Shown here: in pieces, positions 55,805-64,000 of the stretch
Numbering within the stretch: position 1 is the first letter of the stretch
Layout of the letters: the number at the start of each line of letters is the position of its first letter
Assembly (NCBI GenBank): GCA_973895155.1
Contig: OZ316891.1
Span: 27,466,001 to 27,530,000, forward strand
DNA length: 64,000 nucleotides
Reading direction: 5' to 3'
Source: Marsupella aquatica
Taxonomy: Eukaryota > Marchantiophyta
Made by a program: the position numbers and the translations under genes
Notes under the pieces: model-generated
The model's database searches: none
Seen by the model: the letters and a program-made list of their open reading frames with translations, nothing else
What the model was told of the DNA's origin: nothing

Positions 55805-56030
55805 GCACGTACCAAATACTGCTCTGAATTCGTTTCGGTGCAGCTTCTCTCTGAATCCATAGGAAAAAGCAGCACACAGGAGGGCTGCACGTACCAAACA
55901 CTGGACTGAATTGGTTTCTGTGTTTCTCCCTGAATCCACAGGAAGAAGCAGCACACAGAAGGAGGGCAGCCAAGAGGCAACTCTCGCTTGAGCACTGAAT
56001 TGATTTCGGTGTTTCTCTCTGAAATCAGAG
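55805..56030. repeat. ~85-bp tandem repeat, three diverged units
   Basis: CACGTACCAAA(T/C)ACTG and CTGAATT-G(T/A)TT(T/C)-GTG, TTTCTC(T/C)CTGAA start units at about 55805 and 55889, with a worn third at about 55994. AGGAAAAAGCAGCACACAG ends the first. Confidence 0.8.
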
Positions 56031-59000
56031 TCAGTTGCCCGGGCCGGGTCTCTGGCGGACCATCGCTTTCGAGGTGTATATCATACACGTATATGCACAC
56101 ACATACTTGTCGAAGACTTGTTTTTGATGCTCACCCTCACGCGCTTCCGAACTCGCTGATCTCGTGCCATAAATACCGTCAGCCGTCCGATCGTCGTTCT
56201 GGCTACTTCGGGGGAAATTAGATATGGCATTCGAACTTCACTGTAGCAATTAAGGCAGCATTTTGGCACAACAACCTACAGAACAATATTTCAATAATTG
56301 GTTTACACGACCGCTTCAGTCCTTCCCGAAATCAGGTCAACACTAGAAAGCAGCCTGAAAAGTTGAGATTTTAGCAATTGAATTGTATAGTCCATGTCTG
56401 CCATGCCTCCGATACCCGTCCTTGGTAATTGCTGCATTTGCATACTGCCATGCCAGATTGGCATCATTGACGTTCTTGGTAATTGAGTTTTCATTGTTCA
56501 TGAATCCATCATGAGAATAATTGAGTCTCCACTTCATTTGCAGGTCTCTAGACCGGCTCTTTGTAAGATAATCTCTTCCGTAGTCGCTACACTTAGAAGT
56601 ATCAACAATTGCAAAAGATTTCTTGTGTATTGAACGTAGATCTGGTAACTTTTTTATCGACGCAATTAATTGCAATTTGTGAGTTCCCTACTATCCTCTT
56701 ACGTACTAACATCTTGTCAAATTGACTTCGCCTGCTTTGTTAGCCGAGTTCGTCTCCGTCAGAATTGAAGGCTGGTTTGTAATCGCCATCGTTACTTCTC
56801 TCGGCCATCTTCGTTATCTGGTGCTTTACGTTGTGTATTACAGATCGCCTAGCTAGTAGCTTCCTTTTGTCTCCATAGTTGTGGCTCGGTCAATATATTG
56901 TTTGGTTTTGTGGATGTCAGTGATGATTTGTTCTTCTCGAATTGGAAACCTGGCACTCATCGAATGTCTTTCACCAGCTCGAAATATTTATCTATAATTT
57001 AATGACAACCATGATGATTATGCTTCGATCTCGGTAATTGATGGAACAATGTTGGGACAATGATGGGATGTCCAATATTGGCCATGAGGCTTCGAAGGCC
57101 GTTCGACATCTAAGGTACCGTATATAGTTATGGGTCCAAAGTGAGATGTTTCGTGCTTGACAGGCTCGAGAATCAAGGCAGAAACTACACTCCATATGCC
57201 TATAGGATAACAGAGCCTCCGCTTCTGCACAGATGTACTAACTTGCATGTTAATGCTCGCGTCACAAGTGCAGATGCGGGTCTCCCCAGGCTAGCCTTCT
57301 CCGATGGAAAGGCTCCTCAATCTACGACTCACTTTGTCATGCCAATGAGTGCAAAGAAGCGAATCATGTGAAAAGCAGCAAAGAATGGAAGTAGGCTCGT
57401 GAATCTGGCATTTACGGCTGCTCAAGGTTGCAGTGATTTGCTACGAAAGATAGATCTTGACGGTTCCAAAACATTTTACTTCCGCAATGCGTATCGTGTG
57501 TGCATTGTTTCTGCACAAACTTGTCATCCAGAATATTTTACTGACAGCCCTTAGCGTACTCTAATTGAAGCTTTGCATCTTAGAGGGCAGTCTGTCCCTA
57601 TGATCGTCAAAATTTTCTTTCCTCAAATCCCTTCAACCTGTCTTTTCCGGTGTAATGGATTTTAGCAGTAAGTACGTACCTTCTTAATTATTCTCTTCTA
57701 CTCTTAGTCTTCTACTCTTCATCTCGGGCTATAATTTGTTATCGACCATCATCCTAGACTTCTAACCAGCTGAACAATCTGACTTTTGCCCGTTTTTCTT
57801 TTCGAACAGCTCAATTAATATGTACATATCTATCTATGAAGACAGTGCGTCAAGCGATGCTTCAAGTTCTAATTTGAACCGTCTGCCAGCAGCCGGAGAT
57901 GGTTGTTTCAGCTCTTTAAGCCTTGGCATCGAGCCTGTGAATAGCTTGCCCATCCTCAGACAGCTATAATTTCTGAAGCTAAAAAGTATATACACACTGA
58001 ATCTAAATAGTTTGAAGGTTGGGATTCAAGCTTCAACTATTCCGATTCAGTGTATATGTTCTCTGTTGAACCTATGGCATTAGAGCGCAAGTTCAGCAAT
58101 ACCAATGCAGCGACAATAATCGTTGATCCCTGATATTGCCAATGGCTCTCAAGATCAATGTAGCAACAACAATCACTGATATGTCCAATCGCACTCAACG
58201 GCAAAGAGTATCTTATTTGAGATGTCTCTCTTTCCACGGACGCCATAGTCAGTGTATGGGGCGGAGGAGGGAGATGAAGCTTTTTCATGGCAATCAACTG
58301 CAGTGTTGGTTATGGCTTGATCCCCTGTTTTTAACACTCCTTACATTCCTCTCTTTTATACCGGCTTACCCTCCTTGCCCTTCCGCCAAGAGACGGATGA
58401 CCATTTTCGAAGGCCTCCCGGACTACGTCAAGTATCTTTCTATCTAAGAAAGCAAAGGAACATCTCTAAGCCTGTACTTCCACATCAATTTCTGTCTTTC
58501 GCGATAAAAAAAAAATTCCTTGATTGTTTCTGTGAATGTTGTTGGCAGTGACTGGATCCTAATTTGTAATCATGTTGTACATATCATGCCATTTTATGGA
58601 GAGGCTCTTTGATTGTTCCCGTGAATGTTGTTGACAGCATCTACCTTGTGTCACGTTTTACATATCATTCGAACTAATTCACAGGTACCTAAACTCCGCT
58701 GTTGGGTGTATTCCATAGTGCAGTGGGGTCATAAAAGTCATGGCCAAGAGGCCCAAGAAAACTTAGTATGGAGGCTGTGTTATGTAGGCTCCGGGACCCA
58801 GAAGGCTGTGGGTGGAGAAGGATCAGGACCAGTCTGCCAAAAAATACCATTAAACATGAGGGCGGAATCCTTCGTTACCTCACCTTCCATATCACTCTAG
58901 GCATTTGTGCTCTCATGCACATTAGCGACTGTCCACAAGGTAAGCTGGCTGTCATTGATTCCCTCTGCCCATCTCCATCCTTCAGCTGTATTCGACCTCA

Positions 59001-59749
59001 TTCTCTACATCCCAATGAAATCTACATTCGTGGCAGGTGTTTCGTATGGCATGATCTCGCTGGGTTCTCACTGATTAACCGTGTGGTCCTCGTCTGGAAG
59101 ATTTCGCATCAACACTTGCTGCCTGTTGTACTTGACGACCAGCTCAATAATTATCCAACTTGGGGCTAGACTTGGAAAGGAAGACGGCCTATTTGCAGGA
59201 CTACAAATGTCTAGATTTCCAGATGCGAAACTGAAGTACCCTTTGTCAGAACAAGGTATATGAATTGATTTTGATAAACACTTGATAACGGTCACTAGGC
59301 AGGTAAAACGTTTTCCAAAGCAAAATTATGCGCAAGAATGGCATCAAAAACCCTCCCTTGAGATCTTCCAAAAAAGGATTTCACCTTGCCTCTCAACAGC
59401 CGTCGACATTTCCATCTTGAGGGGCGTTTAGAGTTTCGATAAGATGCACGAGTTTATGCGCTAGCCATTCCCACAGAAAGGAGTATAAAAAACAACAAAT
59501 ATATTCAGACGAGCCCAAAGTTGGAATGATGGCGATTGTTTTGAACACAAACAGTGAGTCCACCGGCCCAACAAACATTTCAGCCATGAGACCTCTGCAA
59601 TATGGTAACATCGCCCGGCTTCCACAAGCTTATAATCTACGAATAGAATTAAGTACACTTCCCCGAATAGGTGAGGGGGTCTGCAAGTAAATTTCATAAG
59701 CTCTTAGCCTGTAAACTGACACGAATGGGCTCCCTCAAGAGCAAAAAGG
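56031..59749. other. Gene-free stretch with small duplications
   Basis: No gene is recognised on either strand, including the 133-codon frame at 58768-59169 and the 110-codon minus frame at 56343-56675. Duplications: TTGATTGTT(T/C)C(T/C)GTGAATG plus TTGTTG(G/A)CAG at about 58521 and 58611; CAATG(C/T)AGC(G/A)ACAA-AATC at about 58103 and 58156. Confidence 0.35.
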
Positions 59750-60085
59750 GGCTGCCTAAAACAATTCTGAGACACTGTACATTCCTCCAGAAGAAAGGAG
59801 GTCGCCAGAAAATTCCAGAGATCTGGGTTCCCAAAGAGAAAAAAAGGCTAGCCTAAAACAATTCTCACTTCCTGACCTCGTACAATTGAGACTGGACATT
59901 TCGCCAGAAGAAAAGACGGATCTTGCCAAGGATATCCCATAGGTAATCTCCAACAATGTCAAGCGAAGTGCATTCACGAGGAAACCCTTCATCGTTGTGT
60001 TCAATCTGCCAAAAGTAAAGGAGGATCTTGCCCAGGAAATTCCAGAGAGTACTCTCCAAATGTGAAGCGAAGTGAATTCACTTAG
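59750..60085. repeat. Diverged ~110-bp repeat downstream of ARPC2
   Basis: GCCTAAAACAATTCT occurs at about 59753 and 59851; CGCCAGAAGAAAAGACGG-like and CAGAAGAAAGGAGGTCGCC pieces occur twice; GATCTTGCC(A/C)AGGA at 59925 and 60024; AAGCGAAGTG(C/A)ATTCAC at 59961 and 60065. This could lie in the ARPC2 3' untranslated region. Confidence 0.65.
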
Positions 60086-60349
60086 AAATTCGTCTTTGTG
60101 CTATCATTGAGAGAAGAAATTGGGCTTGCCTCAGGTCCTTTCACTGTCTCTCATCTTGCTCAACCGCAGAGCAATTTGGAGAAGAGCTTGGGAATGACCA
60201 ACGAGATGAAAGCCATTTGTCCAATAAACAGCAGCAATGTGATCGAACCATGCTTCAGGGAGAAGAGGAGTATCTCACCAAGCTTACCAAATAGGGAGCA
60301 TGTCCTTGAACAAGACTGGATAAATGTCCAGGTGAAGAAGCACGCTATG

Positions 60350-61294
60350 CTACACTGCACGCTTGAAGACACGACCTGAAAAAGCCTTCTTCTCCTTCTG
60401 CTCTTCCGGTTTGGCTCGGTTGAGCACCTGAATGAGCGTCTCCACCCGCCTTCGCATTCGTGTGTGCATGAAAGCCTTGGAGCACTTTATGTGATAACTC
60501 ACATATGCATAAAAAGTGGACAAAATCCACACAATTCTATCCAACCTATCCCCTTCCACATGCCGAGGAAAAATCACGAAAGACACAAACCCTGCATTGG
60601 CATCCAGAGCCTGCCCTGGTGCTCCTTTGAGCTCTGAAGGTGGACTAGGTGACCAAACACACGGCGGAGCAGTGTGCATACCAGTGGAGCGTCTCGCCTC
60701 TAGAAACTCCTGCAGAAAAGAGGTGCCGAGAATCACATCGTTGCTGTCCTTGAATCGCATCGGGAAGACCACCGTGACCTTCTCAGGCTGCGGAATGAGA
60801 AAGTAAGACTCCTTCGGCCTGTGCATTAGGGATACAAGGCGGTCGGCATCCGGAGCAACAGACTTGGTGGCCAGGTGCTTCAGAATCTCTCTCAAAGGCG
60901 CTCCCAAAATGATAGATCGCAGCGACGCCACCTTAATCACAACCTCGTCGACGAGCTCTTCATCGGTGGGAAAGCTCCCGAGATTTAGCTGCAAAGTGAG
61001 GTGAAAATCCGCCTTCGCCGGATCCAGGATTTGAGCTATCGATCCGTAAGCTCCTCTGACGGCCTCGATGGCTCCGAAAGGCAGGCCAGCGGACAGGACG
61101 GTCTCCGGAGGTGACGGGGGAAGCGCGATGGAGAGCAGCACTACCTTAGGGTCCTTGGCGGAAGAGAAAATGTGGTACCGGACGTCATCAAATTCCGTCA
61201 GATGGAAGTCCACCTCTGTAGGTTTCTCTGTCAACCGAAGGCGGGTTGTCAAAACCTGCTGCAACACCCTCGAGGCGCCCGGAAGCAAGATCAT
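60350..61294 (-). CDS. ARPC2: ARPC2, actin-related protein 2/3 complex subunit 2
   Basis: This is the p34-Arc subunit which, with ARPC4, forms the core of the Arp2/3 complex, contacting the mother actin filament so branched actin can nucleate; in plants it works downstream of WAVE/SCAR in cell-shape and tip growth. The 314-residue protein is full length for plant ARPC2. Seen in order: MILLPGASRVLQQ, EFDDVRYH, PFGAIEAV, QILDPAKADFHLTL, GAPLREILKHLA, LMHRPKESYFLIPQ, KVTVVFPMRFKDS, FLQEFLEARR, NAGFVSFVIFPRHVEG, STFYAYVSYHIK and FMHTRMRRRVETLIQ, all family signatures. Start ATG at 61294 sits in a GGCC-ATG-A context and matches the family start exactly. The gene is a single exon with no defects, whereas angiosperm ARPC2A genes as I recall them have several introns; it may be a lineage trait or an old retrocopy. 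Confidence 0.95.
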   Translation of the reverse strand: MILLPGASRVLQQVLTTRLRLTEKPTEVDFHLTEFDDVRYHIFSSAKDPKVVLLSIALPPSPPETVLSAGLPFGAIEAVRGAYGSIAQILDPAKADFHLTLQLNLGSFPTDEELVDEVVIKVASLRSIILGAPLREILKHLATKSVAPDADRLVSLMHRPKESYFLIPQPEKVTVVFPMRFKDSNDVILGTSFLQEFLEARRSTGMHTAPPCVWSPSPPSELKGAPGQALDANAGFVSFVIFPRHVEGDRLDRIVWILSTFYAYVSYHIKCSKAFMHTRMRRRVETLIQVLNRAKPEEQKEKKAFSGRVFKRAV

Positions 61295-61386
61295 GGCCGC
61301 CGCTCCACCGCCTTGCTTCAGTACAATTCAATCACTCCAGCTCCTCGTGCTTTGCTCTGCTCTGCTCCTCCCCCTCCACGAGACGA

Positions 61387-61719
61387 GAGACTATGACTAA
61401 AACCAATGGGTGAGAGAATCAGCCAGCTACACTACGTGTAACCTTTGCGCCGACGGAGAGAGAGAGGAGTCGAATTGCAGAGTGAGAAAGCAAAGATTGG
61501 AATCGCAGAGAGACGGAGAAAATGGGAACTGCACACACAGAGAGACCAGAGACTATGACTAAAATCAATGGGTGAGAGAATCAGCGAGCTAAACTACTTG
61601 TAACCTTTGCGCCGACAGAGAGAGAGCGAGAGAGAGAGAGAGAGAGAGAGAGAAGTGAAATTGCAGAGTGAGAAAGCAAAGATTGGAATCGCAGAGAGAC
61701 GGAGAAAATGGGAACTGCA
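61387..61719. repeat. Tandem duplication upstream of ARPC2 with (AG)n tracts
   Basis: GAGACTATGACTAAAA(C/T)CAATGG to GAGAAAATGGGAACTGCA occurs at 61387-61533 and 61549-61719. The second copy has an expanded (AG)n run at 61617-61653 that accounts for most of the 24-bp length difference. Both lie within about 430 bp of the ARPC2 start, so in its promoter or 5' untranslated region. Confidence 0.9.
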
Positions 61720-64000
61720 GAGAGAGAGAGAGAGAGATGTAAAGATCGGGAACGGCGGTGGGAGAAGACGGTAATGCTCGGGAAAATTAATGATTTCGTC
61801 GCTCTGCTGATGGATTGAGGGAATGACGACAGTCCGGATCCATTTGGAGCAGATTGCGAGCCAACCAAAGGAATAACCAAGGTACTGAGAAAGTGCCACC
61901 AAAATGTAGTCCAGTAATCACCAGAAACTAGGAACAACTTTTAACTAATCAGCGTGTCCCCCAAACTACCCCATATTATTAACATGCCCCCAAACAAAAT
62001 GTATTATCAACCAGGCTTTGGGATCCTGTCTCCTGAATACCCTAGTTTGGAGGTGTGAAATGGATATGCATACTTTATAGTACACAAACTCTCTACTGAT
62101 TACCCTCTCCACTAGAACATTATAATAACTCTTGATTATTGGAAAGCTTGTTATAAATCGGATTTTAATACTTCTGTCAATCTATTCCATAAGATTGACA
62201 CAAATTCTCAAGCCAAGTGAAGGCTCAAGACAGACAGTATTGTTATCTATCCATCTATGTGAAGAGAGGGACAAAAGTGTGACAAGGAAAATAGCTAGGT
62301 CAAGTGAAATGTATTCTGGCTAAAAGACCTTTACTAGGATTATAAGGAAAATGTGTTACTCCATGTTGCATATGGTTCCAACTATGTTGATAGCATTGTT
62401 TACGGACCCCACTAGAGGTTCCTTCCAAAATTCCTGGCACCACAGCGTGCCACGTCAGCAACAACCGCAACAAACAAGAATGGTCATGTTTGCGCAACGA
62501 ATAAACTCCTCTCCATCTTGTTTACGTCACTTTTCGTGTAATTTTATGGACGCCATGCCATCAAAACATAATGTAAAAGTAAATAAAAGTTCATCCAAAT
62601 CTATTGATACAAAGGGCGAGATTAAAAACATTCACCCATATTCTCTTTACTTAAATTTATAAATGTTTTTTCATAAAAGTAAATAGTGTTCAACGTAAAC
62701 AGTAACCGTATTCCTGTGTAACTGCCGAAATAAAACCGTCGGAACAAAAGAAGCACATCAACATTTCGAAAGGGAGGAAGGCTTTTGATGAAAGTAATGA
62801 AAAGAGGAAAGCTCGAAAGGAGTTTTGCCTCTTGAAGTGCAAAGTAAAGAGGAATGTTGGAGAAACAAAATAAAAAAAGATCAGAAGCCGAATGAAGAAA
62901 GGAAAAATGAGAACTGATCGAGGATAGAAAAGAGGCGCAGCACATCTTAATCAGAAACAAATAGATCGAGCAGAAAGAAGGAGAAGCAAAGAGAATCGAT
63001 AAGGACATTGAGAAGATCGATAAGGACTGATCGACCTCAACTACTCTAGCAGATCACTGAAGCTCAACGTAGTAGTCCACTAATCGAATAAAAACAGGTG
63101 GGGGTCCACGAACTAATTATGTGTGAGTTTTGGGGGGGTTATTAATATGTCATGCCCGATACACAAGTGCCCTTTTCATAACGCAAGTTTTTAATTCCTT
63201 ATAATGGCCTTATCCAATTGACCATGTTAGATTTCACTTTAGTCTAAGAAACTCTTGTATCTCTCAACTCAAGGAGGACATTTTGAAACTGTTTTGATTG
63301 AACTTGAATTGTTTTGATGTGAAAAAACCAAATTATATGGCTTTTTTTTAATACAAGGATCTACAGCCAAACTAGCCAGATTTTTAGGATTTTAACTAGA
63401 ATTACTAAATTCTGAAAATCTTTTAATAAAAATTTACAACATGTCAGTATTATTTTATAATTTTATTAATGTGCAGAAAAAAGAAAACCAAACCTTTTAT
63501 ATGACTTGAACAATTATGAAGGTACATGGAAAACCCTGGTTTTTTCAATTTTTAATTTTTTTGTATAGCCAACTTTTTAGTTCATATAAAAATGTAGACC
63601 TCTGCCTATACAAGAGTTGCTTACCAGAGCTCTGCCTCCTAGACATGCCCATGACCCAAATAGTTAGTTTGTGTCAAAGCTTGTCCCAAGTGTCACGACC
63701 CTAGCTAGTCCCGACTCTTGTAATCATCCCTACGGGGCCAACTCAACTGAGATCCCCATCGATCCCCATCCCTATTGGAGGCTTGGTGGCATCCCGGGGG
63801 CATGATGAAATTGGGCCTCAAAACCCAGGCCTACTGTGCAATGTTGCCCCAACACGAGCTCCTAATTATTGGAATCAAACTCAGATTGGCTGTTGTCTAG
63901 TAGGTAGATTGGCAAGCGGGCAAGAAAGCCACTCCAAACCATCAGGACCAAATTCACCCCAAGACATACTTTAGATGACATCAAGAGGAGGTAACTACCC
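61720..64000. other. Gene-free right end of the window
   Basis: AT-rich, especially 63120-63600. No gene, repeat array or element terminus is recognised. From about 63600 composition rises (CCCGGGGGCATGATG near 63795), but the short frames match nothing known. Confidence 0.35.

Noticed and set aside
61581-61937. 118-codon minus-strand frame upstream of ARPC2
   Set aside because: Consists of Ser/Leu runs from AG repeats in the duplicated upstream region.
1-64000. tRNA or rRNA genes
   Set aside because: No A-box/B-box pair or rRNA stretch was recognised by eye; a tRNAscan-SE run would settle it.

Overview
The window reads as nuclear DNA of a land plant. A full-length plant-type ARPC2 gene, a tandem-CCCH zinc-finger gene of the Arabidopsis C3H14/C3H15 type, relics of a plant 2-oxoglutarate dioxygenase and a Ty1/Copia element with the plant initiator-Met-tRNA primer site all point that way. 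Low gene density, a large DNA transposon, many short diverged duplications and a fungal-type sugar dehydrogenase gene suggest a repeat-rich non-seed plant (bryophyte, lycophyte or fern). That last step is inference; no species is claimed.

Layout. 1-1.65 kb: the 3' part of a Gly/Ser-rich repeat ORF, interrupted by a 297-bp MITE with terminal inverted repeats and an 8-bp target duplication. 2.7-12.7 kb: a large DNA transposon with two divergent genes. The leftward gene (3 exons, 1,324 codons, open throughout) encodes an unfamiliar protein whose C-terminal half resembles a degenerate beta-class DNA amino-methyltransferase. The rightward gene is a DDE-like transposase (DUF7869 type, with repeated DUF8039-like N-terminal domains) broken by three stops and two frameshifts. 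A recurring ~21-nt palindrome lies in the introns, the spacer and some exons of both genes. 12.7-34.9 kb: no intact recognisable gene; a multi-exon 2-oxoglutarate dioxygenase pseudogene (16.7-19.6 kb), two further dioxygenase relics (26.3 and 28.4 kb), MITE-like hairpins, microsatellites and diverged tandem repeats.

34.99-35.91 kb (minus): a two-exon, intact short-chain dehydrogenase very like fungal L-rhamnose-1-dehydrogenase. 36-43.8 kb: no recognisable gene; repeats and a GC-richer island. 43.85-50.29 kb: a Copia retrotransposon with near-identical LTRs and a 5-bp target duplication, whose single gag-pol frame carries five stop codons but no frameshift. 52.35-54.46 kb (plus): the CCCH zinc-finger gene, two exons. 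60.35-61.29 kb (minus): ARPC2 in a single exon, with a tandem duplication just upstream. The remainder is intergenic.

The cellular genes (L-rhamnose dehydrogenase, CCCH protein, ARPC2) have no obvious functional link. The one possible multi-gene system is the 2.7-12.7 kb element: a transposase and a methyltransferase-like protein share one bidirectional control region filled with palindromic repeats.
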